Source of the DNA: Coriobacteriia bacterium
Lineage (GTDB): Bacteria; Actinomycetota; Coriobacteriia; WRKU01; JAENWW01
DNA: 64,000 bases
Assembly: GCA_016649875.1 (NCBI GenBank)
Contig: JAENWW010000004.1
Coordinates: forward strand, 44,873 to 108,872
Direction: 5' to 3'
Below the pieces are notes generated by a model. It ran no database searches. It had not been told where the DNA came from and saw only the letters and a list, made by a program, of their open reading frames with translations. The position numbers and the translations under genes are program-made. How positions within the stretch are numbered: position 1 is the first letter of the stretch; every line of letters begins with the position of its first letter. This document shows, one piece after another, positions 54,500 to 63,865 of this stretch.

Positions 54500-56323
54500 A
54501 TGAATGGAAATAAGAACGTAGAAAGTAAGTCCGAGGTACCGGCTGAAAAGCCAAGCATCAAAAAGGATGCGGAACAGAGTAAGCCTCGCAGTAGTAGATC
54601 TCACAGTAACAAGCCGAGACAAAATGCTCGAAGGAAGAATCCGAATCCTCAACCCGCTAAGGCAAACAATTCGAAGAAACTCCGCGTCATTCCGCTCGGC
54701 GGCCTCGACGGTATCGGGAAAAACATGACGGTCTTTGAATATGGTGACGATATGATAGTCGTCGACGCCGGCCTGATGTTTCCCGATGATGATCATCCCG
54801 GTGTGGACCTCATCTTGCCCGACTATTCGTATGTCGTCGAGAATAAGCATAAGTTGCGCGGAATTTTTATCACGCATGGTCACGAAGACCATACGGGAGC
54901 GCTTCCTTATCTGTTGAAGGATATCGGTGATCCCGTGCCGATAGTAGCCACGAAGCTTACCATCGGCTTGATCAAGGGTAAGTTCAAAGAGCACGGAATA
55001 AAGAACGCGAAATTCATTGAAATCAAGCCTAACGACCAGATTAAACGCGGGATATTCGACCTTCGTTTCATCGCGGTCAACCATTCTATTCCGGGTGGAG
55101 TGGCAATATACATCAAGACACCTGTCGGAAATGTTTTGCATACCGGTGACTTTAAATTCGACCAAACACCGATTGACAAAGTGGTTACCGACTTCAGTGC
55201 TCTCGCCGAATGCGGCAAAGAGGGCGTTATGCTGTTGTTGAGCGATTCGACGAACGCGGAAGTACCCGGTTACACGCATTCAGAGGCCGAGGTCGGTCGT
55301 GGTCTCGTGCCGATTATCGCCGCCGCAAAGAAGAAAGTGTTCGTTGCATCGTTCTCCTCGCACATCCATCGTCTTCAACAAGTATGTGACGCTGCGGTGG
55401 CGGCGGACAGAAAAGTCGTCGTCACAGGACGCTCGATGGTGCAGAATACAAAAATTGCCCGAGAGCTCGGTTATCTTCATATAGATGAAAAGAATATCGT
55501 CGACGCGTTCAATCTCAAGGGTCATTCTTCGGATCACATTCTCGTCCTTTGCACCGGGAGCCAGGGGGAGCCGCTTTCCGCTCTCTCGCGTATGGCCGCC
55601 GGTGAGCATCGCTCTTTCACCATCAACTCGGGAGATACCGTCATCTTGTCGGCAACGCCCGTACCAGGCAACGAGAAGGCCGTCTCCAACGTTGAAAACA
55701 TGCTGATCAAGGCGGGTGCGGATGTTTTCGACAAACATCGAGCGGATGTTCACGTTTCTGGACACGCTTCGCAAGAAGAACTGAAATTGATGCTCAACAT
55801 GACCAAGCCTGAATATCTGATGCCTGTGCACGGCGAGGCTCGCCATCTCGTGGCGCATAAGAAACTCGCCATGACGGTCGGTATTCCGGAAAACTATATT
55901 TTCGTTCTCGAGAACGGTGATGTTCTCGAGTTCGACGAGCATGGCGCCGTTCGGGCCGAAAGCGTTCCCAACGGAGTCATCTATGTCGACGGACTCAACG
56001 TCGGGGACATGGATAACATCGTTTTGCGTGACCGTCAACATATGAACCAAGACGGAATGATGACGATAGTTTTGGCGATCAATAAGCGTACGTCTCAAGT
56101 CATCGGTCAACCCGAGATCGTTTCGAGGGGAATTGTCTTTCCTGAAGGCGAGGATTTCGAAGCCGATGTGAGCGAACGGGCGATAAAGACGCTTGAGCGC
56201 GTAACGCGTGAACATTCCGATCTCTCCAACTCTCGAAAGAGCGTGCGCGATTCGGTTGCGCAACTTATCTGGGAGCGCACCAAGCATCGCCCCATGATAG
56301 TACCTGTCATACTTGAAGTTTAG
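54500..56323 (+). CDS. rnj: Ribonuclease J
   Basis: 5'-3' exo- and endoribonuclease for mRNA decay and rRNA maturation. 607 residues: a basic, Lys/Ser/Asn-rich disordered N-terminus (1-53) typical of actinobacterial RNase J, then a metallo-beta-lactamase domain with HGHEDHTGALPYL near 122, beta-CASP domain (GTGSQGEPLSAL, VHVSGHASQEE, MPVHGE), and the C-terminal domain. Start ATG has only GGAAA upstream. ftsK follows 11 bases later. Confidence 0.96.
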   Translation: MNGNKNVESKSEVPAEKPSIKKDAEQSKPRSSRSHSNKPRQNARRKNPNPQPAKANNSKKLRVIPLGGLDGIGKNMTVFEYGDDMIVVDAGLMFPDDDHPGVDLILPDYSYVVENKHKLRGIFITHGHEDHTGALPYLLKDIGDPVPIVATKLTIGLIKGKFKEHGIKNAKFIEIKPNDQIKRGIFDLRFIAVNHSIPGGVAIYIKTPVGNVLHTGDFKFDQTPIDKVVTDFSALAECGKEGVMLLLSDSTNAEVPGYTHSEAEVGRGLVPIIAAAKKKVFVASFSSHIHRLQQVCDAAVAADRKVVVTGRSMVQNTKIARELGYLHIDEKNIVDAFNLKGHSSDHILVLCTGSQGEPLSALSRMAAGEHRSFTINSGDTVILSATPVPGNEKAVSNVENMLIKAGADVFDKHRADVHVSGHASQEELKLMLNMTKPEYLMPVHGEARHLVAHKKLAMTVGIPENYIFVLENGDVLEFDEHGAVRAESVPNGVIYVDGLNVGDMDNIVLRDRQHMNQDGMMTIVLAINKRTSQVIGQPEIVSRGIVFPEGEDFEADVSERAIKTLERVTREHSDLSNSRKSVRDSVAQLIWERTKHRPMIVPVILEV

Positions 56324-56334
56324 GTGTAGCATAC

Positions 56335-58653
56335 GTGGCAAAAACGATGAAAAATACGCGCAACAAGGCATCTCGAAAATCGACGACTCGTAATACGGGA
56401 AGGGCTCGTGACGGGCGTACCTCCGACATCGGCACCGATGCGCATATGGATATCGCCGGGGTTGTCATAACCGCCTTAGGTATTGCGCTTCTCGTTGCCG
56501 TGGTAAGTAAAAATACGGGAGTTGCCACCGACGCGATTGCTTGGGGGCTGAAAGAGCTGTTCGGCATAGGCTCATACATTTTGCCGGCAGCCCTCATATT
56601 GTGGGGATTGTCGTTTTTCATTCCACGTGCGGAAATTCGTGAGGCTCGCATCGCCGTCGGGCTTTCCTGTATTCTTCTTTCGATAATTTCTTTCGCTGCT
56701 TTGAAGATGCCCTTCGTTTTGCTTTTCGACATGCATACGGTTTCGAGCTACGGCGGATTCGTGGGTTCTGGCATAACGTGGGCATTCGTGAGACTCACCG
56801 GTACGATAATCACCGGAATCATTCTATGTGCGCTCGGCTTAGTGGGCCTTGCGATAACGGGTCTGTCATTTTCGAGACTCGTCGAAAGCATATCCGACTG
56901 GATTGCGGATGTTCGCGAAGAAAAAGCGAAAAAAGCCGTGTCCACCCGTTCGGCATCCCAAGTGCCTAAAACGCGTGCCATCAGCGGAGACCGCCACAAA
57001 AAAGCCACCGACCCTTCCGATGCGCTCGGAAATTTGAACGAGTTTGACGAAGACTCCCGTGATCAAGAGACGATTGCGGTCCGACCGCGTGCATTGCGTG
57101 ATCAAAAAACCGTGACAAGGTCGGATGCGGAAACCGTCGCTGTGAATAAAAGCACCATCGGCCCGAAAGCTCTTGAAGGGTTCGAGCTTCCTTCTTTCGA
57201 TTTGCTCTTGAAAAGCGCAAAGGCCGACCCTGCTGCGGAGAAAGAGGGGCATCGAGAGGCGAGAATCACCGCTGACAATATCGTCGACACACTCAACACT
57301 TTCGATGTTCCGTCGCGAGTGGTCGACTGGATTGCCGGTCCGACGGTCACTCTCTTTAAAATCGAGATAGCAAAAGGTGTGCGTTTGCATAAAATCACCG
57401 CTCTCGACAATGAACTCGCTCTCGCTCTCGCAGCCCCGACTCTTCGAATCCTAGCTCCGATTCCCGGCGAAAGCCTCGTGGGAATCGAAGTGCCCAATTC
57501 GACGCGAACTTCTGTCACACTCGGCGATGTTTTGCCACCGGCCGGAACCGCAGGGCCCTTGGCCTTGGCAATCGGAAAAGATGTCGCCGGCAAGAGCATT
57601 GTGAGAGATCTCGACAAAATGCCGCACCTTCTCATCGGAGGGACCACAGGATCCGGTAAGTCGGTTGCAATCAACTCCATGCTCATGAGCATGATCATGC
57701 GTGCCACACCCTCCGAGGTCCGGTTCATCCTCATCGACCCCAAACGTGTCGAAATGACGTTTTATAATGACATTCCGCATCTTTATGTGCCGGTTGTAAC
57801 CGAACCGCAGGAAGCGGCTGCCGCTCTTGCGTGGGCGGTCACCGAAATGGAACGACGCCTTAAAGTATTCCAAAAACTCGGGGTGCGTGACATCGGCGCG
57901 TATAATGAGAAATTACTTGCCGGTGAGGCGGGAGAGGATCCCGAAAATCTTCCCTATCTCGTGGTGGTCATTGACGAACTCGCCGATCTCATGATGGTTG
58001 CCGCAAAAGAGGTTGAAACTTCCATTGTCCGTATAGCGCAAAAGGCGAGAGCTGCCGGAATACATCTCATAGTCGCCACCCAACGGCCGGAAGCCACCAT
58101 TGTCACGGGCCTTATAAAATCGAATATCACAAACAGGATTGCATTCAATGTGGGGTCATCCATGGACTCTCGAGTCATCTTGGACCAAAACGGTGCCGAA
58201 CAGCTGACGGGCAATGGCGACATGCTTTACACGACTCCCGCCTGGCCGAAACCGAAACGGATACAGGGTTGCTTTATTTCGACTCAAGAAATCGCCGCGG
58301 TGGTCTCGATGCTCAAAGGGCAGGTAAAACCCGAATATCATCGAGAAATCCTTATTGCGCATTCGAGTGAAAATGGCCAATCCAAAGGGTCGGGCGCCCT
58401 CAACGACGATTATCTTTGGCCAGCAGCGGAGTTCGTGATATCGGCGGGGCTCGGATCGACCAGTTCGATTCAGCGGAATTTCAGTGTAGGTTATGCACGA
58501 GCCGGACGAATCATGGATACTTTAACTGAGCTCGGAATCGTCGGTTTGCCCGATGGATCGAAACCACGCAAAATACTCGTGGATTTCGACGGGCTCGACG
58601 AGATTAAACGAACTATACTCGGTGATGAATTGGAATTCGAGGAAGAAGAGTAA
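56335..58653 (+). CDS. ftsK: DNA translocase FtsK/SpoIIIE
   Basis: Septum-located pump that clears chromosomal DNA during division. 772 residues: N-terminal basic stretch, four to five membrane segments (about 35-180), a charged linker (185-295), then the RecA-like motor with Walker A GGTTGSGKSVAIN near 440 and Walker B VVVIDELADLMM, and a gamma winged-helix at the end (SSIQRNFSVGYARAGRIMD) that reads KOPS-like sites. GTG start. Neighbours rnj and rodZ are usual. Confidence 0.96.
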   Translation: MAKTMKNTRNKASRKSTTRNTGRARDGRTSDIGTDAHMDIAGVVITALGIALLVAVVSKNTGVATDAIAWGLKELFGIGSYILPAALILWGLSFFIPRAEIREARIAVGLSCILLSIISFAALKMPFVLLFDMHTVSSYGGFVGSGITWAFVRLTGTIITGIILCALGLVGLAITGLSFSRLVESISDWIADVREEKAKKAVSTRSASQVPKTRAISGDRHKKATDPSDALGNLNEFDEDSRDQETIAVRPRALRDQKTVTRSDAETVAVNKSTIGPKALEGFELPSFDLLLKSAKADPAAEKEGHREARITADNIVDTLNTFDVPSRVVDWIAGPTVTLFKIEIAKGVRLHKITALDNELALALAAPTLRILAPIPGESLVGIEVPNSTRTSVTLGDVLPPAGTAGPLALAIGKDVAGKSIVRDLDKMPHLLIGGTTGSGKSVAINSMLMSMIMRATPSEVRFILIDPKRVEMTFYNDIPHLYVPVVTEPQEAAAALAWAVTEMERRLKVFQKLGVRDIGAYNEKLLAGEAGEDPENLPYLVVVIDELADLMMVAAKEVETSIVRIAQKARAAGIHLIVATQRPEATIVTGLIKSNITNRIAFNVGSSMDSRVILDQNGAEQLTGNGDMLYTTPAWPKPKRIQGCFISTQEIAAVVSMLKGQVKPEYHREILIAHSSENGQSKGSGALNDDYLWPAAEFVISAGLGSTSSIQRNFSVGYARAGRIMDTLTELGIVGLPDGSKPRKILVDFDGLDEIKRTILGDELEFEEEE

Positions 58654-58657
58654 AATT

Positions 58658-59395
58658 ATGGCTACATTCGGAGAAATGCTTTATCAAGCACGGAAAGATG
58701 CCGGATACACGCTCTCCGATGTGGCGAGAGAGACGATAATTCGTCTCAAGATTCTGGAAAACATGGAAGCAGGAGACATCGACGGTTTGCCCGCACCGGG
58801 GTATGTTCGGGGATTTATCAACAGCTATACTCATTTTCTCGGCTTGGATCCACAGCCTTTTCTCACGCAGTTCGATAAAGAGTCGGGCATAAGCACGTCG
58901 GAAGGTAATCATGATCGCCCCATTCATACGAATGAGGTCGTCCCGTCATCGCATCAACAGCATGCCATCAATTGGCGCGTCGCATTGGTTATTTGCGGAG
59001 GAATTGCGCTCATCGGTTTCATCGTCTGGCTCGCCGCAACACTTATTTTCAAAAAACCGGATGTGATACCGACGCCTGTCGTACCGAAGAGCACCGAATC
59101 GGCACAAACAACTTCGGTGAATACAACCGATACCGCTTCTTCGACGAATAAACCGTTCGCCTTGAGAGTCGGAGTGAAAAGCGGCGTTGCCACCCAAGTA
59201 AAAATTGTGGTGGACGGCGCGCAAGCCTATAATGGAACTTTGACAAACGGAAACAAGAAAGTATACGATGTCGTGGGGAATGCGGTGATAACCGCGGCGG
59301 AGCCCGGAAAACTGCTGGTCTATCTCGATGGCAAAACGTACAAGATGCCGACTACGGCCAACGCCGAAGTGACGCTTACTTCCAATAGCAAATAG
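58658..59395 (+). CDS. RodZ-like helix-turn-helix membrane protein
   Basis: 245 residues: a cytoplasmic HTH domain (FGEMLYQARKDAGYTLSDVARET, then PGYVRGFINSYTHFLGLDP), a basic linker, one membrane helix (about 110-132), a Ser/Thr-rich stalk, and a DUF4115 beta-domain outside. This is the RodZ architecture that couples MreB to the envelope in rods. Five bases after ftsK, with GGAAGAAGAG as ribosome site. No MreB gene is in the window. Confidence 0.87.
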   Translation: MATFGEMLYQARKDAGYTLSDVARETIIRLKILENMEAGDIDGLPAPGYVRGFINSYTHFLGLDPQPFLTQFDKESGISTSEGNHDRPIHTNEVVPSSHQQHAINWRVALVICGGIALIGFIVWLAATLIFKKPDVIPTPVVPKSTESAQTTSVNTTDTASSTNKPFALRVGVKSGVATQVKIVVDGAQAYNGTLTNGNKKVYDVVGNAVITAAEPGKLLVYLDGKTYKMPTTANAEVTLTSNSK

Positions 59396-59421
59396 TAATC
59401 TCATGAAAGGGGAGTCCACTT

Positions 59422-59919
59422 ATGGCAAAAGACAGTAGTTTCGATGTCGTCTCGGAAGTCGATTTTCAAGAAGTCGACAATGCCTTTCAACAGGCGGCAA
59501 AAGAACTCATCCAACGTTACGACCTGAAGGATTCGGGCTCGACTCTCGATTTTGAAAAAGGTGAACATATCTTCACGCTCCTTGCGCCGAGTGATTTCAT
59601 CGCCGGCCAGGTGAAAGATGTTTTGATCTCAAAGTTGGTTCGTCGACAAGTCGACCCCGAATCCGTCTCATGGTCGGGACCTGAAAACGCCTCGGGTAGC
59701 ATGGTTCGCTACAAAGGGACAGTCGTCTCGGGCATAGACGAAGATCTCATTAAAAAAATAAATAAGGAAATCAAGGCTGAAAAATTCAAAGTGAAAACTC
59801 AAATCGAGGGCGAAAAAATTCGAGTATCGAGTGCAAGTAGAGATGCACTGCAAGAAGCCATTGCGTATTTGAAAGAAAAAGATTTCGGTATTCCTCTCCA
59901 GTTCATAAATTATAGATAG
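59422..59919 (+). CDS. yajQ: YajQ family nucleotide-binding protein (UPF0234)
   Basis: 165 residues, the family's length, with the start SSFDVVSEVDFQEVDNAF and the typical FDLKDSGSTL-like and INKEIKAEKFKVKTQIEGEKIRVSS stretches. Two ferredoxin-like folds are expected. YajQ homologues bind RNA or cyclic di-GMP; which applies here is unknown. Start ATG follows AAAGGGGAG. It lies ten bases before rimO. Confidence 0.92.
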   Translation: MAKDSSFDVVSEVDFQEVDNAFQQAAKELIQRYDLKDSGSTLDFEKGEHIFTLLAPSDFIAGQVKDVLISKLVRRQVDPESVSWSGPENASGSMVRYKGTVVSGIDEDLIKKINKEIKAEKFKVKTQIEGEKIRVSSASRDALQEAIAYLKEKDFGIPLQFINYR

Positions 59920-59928
59920 AATCCTTGA

Positions 59929-61230
59929 ATGATAACAGTTGCCTTTATAACGCTCGGTTGTCCGAAAAACGAAGTGGACACCGACAAAATGCGTGCTCAG
60001 ATTGAGCATAGTGTTTATCAAGTGACGGATAATATCGACGTGGCCGACATAATCGTCGTCAATACCTGCTCATTCATTCAAGATGCAACCGAAGAGTCAA
60101 TTGAAACGATTTTGGAAATTGCGGATGTCTGGTTGCCGGAAAAAGAAGACCGGCATCTGTTCGTATCGGGATGCATGGTGAGCCGTTACGGTAAAGAGCT
60201 TGAAGACACTCTGTCGGAAGTATCCGTGTTTTTGCCGGTCGTAGACGAGCATACCCTGTGCGATGAAATCGAACGCATCACCTCTGTCCCCGCTCGTCTT
60301 CAACCGCATTCGGACGCAAGGACGGTTCAATCGTCGTATGCCTACATCATGATTTCCGATGGATGTCACAGAAACTGCGCTTACTGCACCATCCCTTCGA
60401 TACGCGGTCCGTTCATCAGTAAACCTCTCGACGAGATTCTTTCCGAAGTGGATGCCCTCTCGAGAAAGGGGGTATCGGAATTTATCCTGATAGGCCAAGA
60501 TACCAGTGAATACGGACGCGACTTATCAAACGGAGACACGCTGATCGATGTCATCGAAGGAGTCTGCGCATTGCAACACGTTGCGCGCGTTCGCCTCATG
60601 TATTTGCAGCCGGAAGGCGTGACGGATGCTCTTCTTGAGACGATGTCTCGATTGCCGAAGATGTGCCGCTATGTCGAAATGCCTCTTCAACATTGTGAGA
60701 AGAATATACTGCGCTCCATGAACAGGGCCGGAGACAAGAACTCCTTTCTCGGACTCATCGAGAAGATTCGTCGGTACATGCCCGATGTCGTTTTGCGCAC
60801 CACGCTCATGGTCGGCTATCCGGGCGAAACCGACGAAGACTTCGAATCAATCGTCGACTTCGTGGAAACAGTCGAATTCGACTACGTCGGAATATTTGCA
60901 TTTTCCGCCGAAGACGGCACCATCGCGGCCACGTTGGGTGGGCAAATCGACGATGACGTGAAAGGCGCCCGTCTTCAAGAACTCAGGGACATCGCAGATC
61001 GCATCGGTTGGAGTAGAGCCGGTGCTCGCGTGGGACGAAGAGAAGACATACTCCTTGAAGGCTATGATGAAGAAGGGGCAATCTACGGGCGTAGTGCCGG
61101 TCAGGCCCCCGACATAGACGGAGTGACTCATGTCAAGTTTTTGCACGAGGATTCCTGTACCATCGGCACGTACGTGGAAGCTGAAATATTCGACTCGATA
61201 TTGTATGATTTAGACGGAATGGCGAAATAA
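59929..61230 (+). CDS. rimO: Ribosomal protein S12 methylthiotransferase
   Basis: Radical-SAM enzyme that methylthiolates Asp89 of S12. 433 residues: UPF0004 domain opening VAFITLGCPKNEVDTDKM (the GCPKN motif distinguishes RimO from MiaB), radical-SAM cluster Cys146-x3-Cys150-x2-Cys153 in DGCHRNCAYC, and a C-terminal TRAM domain. Weak ribosome site. Its stop overlaps the pgsA ATG. Confidence 0.94.
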   Translation: MITVAFITLGCPKNEVDTDKMRAQIEHSVYQVTDNIDVADIIVVNTCSFIQDATEESIETILEIADVWLPEKEDRHLFVSGCMVSRYGKELEDTLSEVSVFLPVVDEHTLCDEIERITSVPARLQPHSDARTVQSSYAYIMISDGCHRNCAYCTIPSIRGPFISKPLDEILSEVDALSRKGVSEFILIGQDTSEYGRDLSNGDTLIDVIEGVCALQHVARVRLMYLQPEGVTDALLETMSRLPKMCRYVEMPLQHCEKNILRSMNRAGDKNSFLGLIEKIRRYMPDVVLRTTLMVGYPGETDEDFESIVDFVETVEFDYVGIFAFSAEDGTIAATLGGQIDDDVKGARLQELRDIADRIGWSRAGARVGRREDILLEGYDEEGAIYGRSAGQAPDIDGVTHVKFLHEDSCTIGTYVEAEIFDSILYDLDGMAK

Positions 61231-61868
61231 TGGAATCAGGAAAGAACAGGAAACTCGGAGTGGCGAACACGGTTACGTTGACGCGAATTTTTTTGATTCC
61301 GATATTCTTGGTAATTTTGCTTGTCGACTGGCCGTCGCTTCCCTTATTCGCCTCAAGTCATCAGCTGTACTCGATGGTCCAACCGATACTCGCCGCGTTC
61401 GTTTTCGCCATCATCGCTGCGACGGACGCCGTCGACGGCTATTTGGCTCGTTCACGTAACGAAGTCACCACATTCGGGAAATTCGTCGACCCTTTGGCTG
61501 ATAAGCTTTTGGTCACCGCAGCGCTTATGGCACTCGTCGAGCTCCAAGCGATACCGGCCTGGATAGCCTTCGTGATCATCGCACGTGAGTTTCTCGTGAG
61601 CGGACTTCGGATGATCGCGGTTGCCGAAGGGGTTGTCATTGCAGCCTCTCCTCTCGGAAAATTCAAAACGGTTTTACAGATTGTTTCCATCTGCATGCTC
61701 ATCGTCGTCAACGGGGCAGATAAAGCGTTGTGGAGTTCCGCCATCTCACACGGCTTGATGTTGCTGTCGTATGCGACGCTCGCCGCCGCCGTGGTCGTCA
61801 CCATCTGGTCGATGGTCGATTATTTTTCGAAAGCATCCGATGTTTTGGAGGGGCCATGGAACAGGTAG
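61230..61868 (+). CDS. pgsA: CDP-diacylglycerol-glycerol-3-phosphate 3-phosphatidyltransferase
   Basis: Membrane enzyme for phosphatidylglycerol synthesis. 212 residues with about five membrane segments and the full CDP-alcohol phosphatidyltransferase signature D-G-x2-A-R-x8-G-x3-D-x3-D (DGYLARSRNEVTTFGKFVDPLAD minus its first residues) near residue 70. One-base overlap with rimO and 13-base overlap with the cinA gene. PgsA next to cinA and recA is the standard order, which favours PG-phosphate synthase over a related CDP-alcohol enzyme. Confidence 0.92.
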   Translation: MESGKNRKLGVANTVTLTRIFLIPIFLVILLVDWPSLPLFASSHQLYSMVQPILAAFVFAIIAATDAVDGYLARSRNEVTTFGKFVDPLADKLLVTAALMALVELQAIPAWIAFVIIAREFLVSGLRMIAVAEGVVIAASPLGKFKTVLQIVSICMLIVVNGADKALWSSAISHGLMLLSYATLAAAVVVTIWSMVDYFSKASDVLEGPWNR

Positions 61869-62371
61869 GAGAAACCTCCTCTTGTTTTTCAGATGAACTT
61901 CATGACCTGTGCGTGCAACTTTCCCAACGATTCATCGAGTCGAATCGAACTCTTTCCACGGCCGAATCACTGACAGGCGGGCTCCTCGGAGCTTGTATCA
62001 CGTCGGTTCCGGGTGCTTCACGCTATTACGCGGGTGGGTTTGTCACCTACCAAACGCTCCAAAAACAGAGGCTTATAGGCGTCTCCTGTGAAACGCTCGG
62101 CACGTTCGGGCCGGCTTCGGCGCAGTGTGCGGAGGAAATGGCAATCGGTGCTCGTTTACAGACGGGCTCGGATGTCGCCATAAGCGTAACGGGTGTCGCC
62201 GGACCGGAATCAGACGAATTCGGCGTCGAGGTCGGAACGGTGTATTTCGGACTCAGCGACCGGAACAAAACGATGACGCATGAAGAATCGTTCGCCCATT
62301 TTTCGAGGGATGAAATACGGGCTCTCACCATTAAGAGTGCCTTAAGGCTTATTTCCGACTTTCTTTCATAA
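61856..62371 (+). CDS. pncC: CinA C-terminal domain protein (nicotinamide-nucleotide amidase)
   Basis: 171-residue stand-alone CinA C-domain, which in studied bacteria deamidates NMN to nicotinate mononucleotide. Family landmarks: STAESLTGGLLGACIT, PGASRYYAGGFVTY, and SVTGVAGPESDEFGVEVGTVYFGL. The N-terminal MoaB-like domain of full CinA is absent. The ATG follows GGAGGGG inside pgsA. Sits directly before recA as in many Gram-positives, where it is often still called cinA. Confidence 0.92.
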   Translation: MEQVGETSSCFSDELHDLCVQLSQRFIESNRTLSTAESLTGGLLGACITSVPGASRYYAGGFVTYQTLQKQRLIGVSCETLGTFGPASAQCAEEMAIGARLQTGSDVAISVTGVAGPESDEFGVEVGTVYFGLSDRNKTMTHEESFAHFSRDEIRALTIKSALRLISDFLS

Positions 62372-62422
62372 TCGTGTCGAACCTCTGCGGTAGCATTACT
62401 TCATCAATCTCTTGGAATGGTA

Positions 62423-62451
62423 TTGACTGCGAACATATGTTCGCCTATCAT
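62423..62451 (+). promoter_or_regulatory. recA promoter
   Basis: TTGACT (62423-62428), 17-base spacer, TATCAT (62446-62451). The spacer is filled by an SOS box, so LexA binding would exclude polymerase. Confidence 0.85.
62430..62443 (+). promoter_or_regulatory. SOS box (LexA/DinR operator) of recA
   Basis: CGAACATATGTTCG is a perfect 14-base palindrome matching the Gram-positive consensus CGAAC-N4-GTTCG, placed between the -35 and -10 of recA. Confidence 0.93.
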
Positions 62452-62486
62452 TAGTAAATGCAATCCGGTAATAAAGGAGACCATTC

Positions 62487-63545
62487 ATGGATGCACAAAA
62501 AGAGAAGATGCTCGACCTCACCAAGTCTGAAATTGAAAAGAAATTCGGTAAAGGTTCCATTATGCGGTATGGGGATACGGACAGCATTCTCAAAATAGAT
62601 GTCATACCCACCGGATCTCTCGCACTTGACGCAGCACTCGGGATAGGCGGTATTCCTCGTGGTCGAATCGTTGAAATCTTCGGACCGGAGTCGAGCGGTA
62701 AAACAACTCTCGCTCTACAGATAGCCGCAGAAGCTCAGGCTCTCGGCGGCATAGCCGCATTCATCGACGCCGAGCATGCCCTCGATCCGAGCTATGCCGC
62801 AAAACTCGGCGTGGACATAGACAATATACTCATTTCACAACCGGATACCGGTGAACAAGGTCTTGAAATCGCCGATATGCTCGTTCGCTCGGGCGCCGTC
62901 GACGTAATAGTGGTGGACTCTGTCGCCGCTCTTGTTCCCCGGGCGGAAATCGAGGGGGAGATGGGCGATATGACGGTCGGTCTTCAGGCTCGCCTTATGA
63001 GCCAAGCATTGCGAAAACTGGCCGGTTCACTCAATAAGTCGAACACCACGTGCATTTTCATCAACCAGCTTCGCGAAAAGATCGGCGTCATGTACGGTAG
63101 CCCCGAGGTCACCACCGGCGGCCGGGCGCTGAAATTCTTTTCAACGGTGCGCTTAGATATTCGCCGTATCGACTATATCAAACAGGGTCCCGACTCCATC
63201 GGAAATCGAGTTCGCGTCAAGGTTGTCAAGAACAAGGTCGCTCCACCGTTTCGAACCGCTGAATTCGATTTGATGTACGGTGAGGGAATCAGCAAGGAGG
63301 GATCGATACTCGACCTCGGTGTTCAGGAAGGTATCGTTACGAGGTCTGGCTCTTGGTATTCCTATGAAAGTGAACGACTTGGTCAGGGCAGGGAGGCATC
63401 AAAGGATATACTACGGTCCAACCCGACGATTCGAGACGAAATCGAGGCGAAGGTCCGCGAGGCGCTCGGCATTCCTTCGCCTGGGAAGAATACTGAAAGC
63501 AGCATGACGCAACCCGTGCCGAAGGCCGGGTCTTCCAAGAAATAG
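62487..63545 (+). CDS. recA: Recombinase RecA
   Basis: Strand-exchange ATPase and LexA coprotease. 352 residues: [11 protein letters not shown], Walker [10 protein letters not shown] near 67, Walker [22 protein letters not shown]-binding L2 [17 protein letters not shown], and a variable Ser/Lys-rich C-tail. Start ATG follows AAAGGAG. Under the SOS box upstream. The broken recX gene follows about 50 bases later. Confidence 0.98.
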   Translation: MDAQKEKMLDLTKSEIEKKFGKGSIMRYGDTDSILKIDVIPTGSLALDAALGIGGIPRGRIVEIFGPESSGKTTLALQIAAEAQALGGIAAFIDAEHALDPSYAAKLGVDIDNILISQPDTGEQGLEIADMLVRSGAVDVIVVDSVAALVPRAEIEGEMGDMTVGLQARLMSQALRKLAGSLNKSNTTCIFINQLREKIGVMYGSPEVTTGGRALKFFSTVRLDIRRIDYIKQGPDSIGNRVRVKVVKNKVAPPFRTAEFDLMYGEGISKEGSILDLGVQEGIVTRSGSWYSYESERLGQGREASKDILRSNPTIRDEIEAKVREALGIPSPGKNTESSMTQPVPKAGSSKK

Positions 63546-63598
63546 GATTGTTTGAATTACAGCAATTCTCCACATTTACTCTACGATGGAAAGTTTTG

Positions 63599-63865
63599 AT
63601 GATTACTATCAGTTCCATAGACACGCCCAACCCTCGACAGAGGGCGCGACGTGTTTATTTCGTTGAAATGTCGGATTACTCTGTCGCCTCATCGCTTGTT
63701 CTTTCCGCACTTGAAATCGGCGTTGCCGATACGTTTTCGTCCCTGGAAGATTTCGAAATCGAGATTGATAAAGCCGCCTTCAAGTGTGCAAAACAAAGGT
63801 CATTCAGGTTGCTTTCGATGCGCGATTACACAACGTTCGAAATTGCATCGAAACTCAAACGTTAA
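63599..63865 (+). pseudogene. recX: recX, truncated after its first helical repeat
   Basis: RecX restrains RecA filaments and normally follows recA. The 88 residues from ATG 63599 show the RecX N-terminal strand region (ITISSIDTPNPRQRARRVYFVEM) and the first three-helix repeat (AKQRSFRLLSMRDYTTFEIASKLKR). A TAA then ends the frame, where intact RecX proteins run on for another 70 or more residues. The sequence right after the stop leads into a transposase gene, so the rest was most likely cut off by an insertion. A TTG at 63548 would extend the N-terminus by 17 residues. Confidence 0.82.

Noticed and set aside
55280..56371. 363-residue minus-strand frame antisense to rnj
   Set aside because: Same reason: the + strand codes for conserved RNase J motifs throughout.
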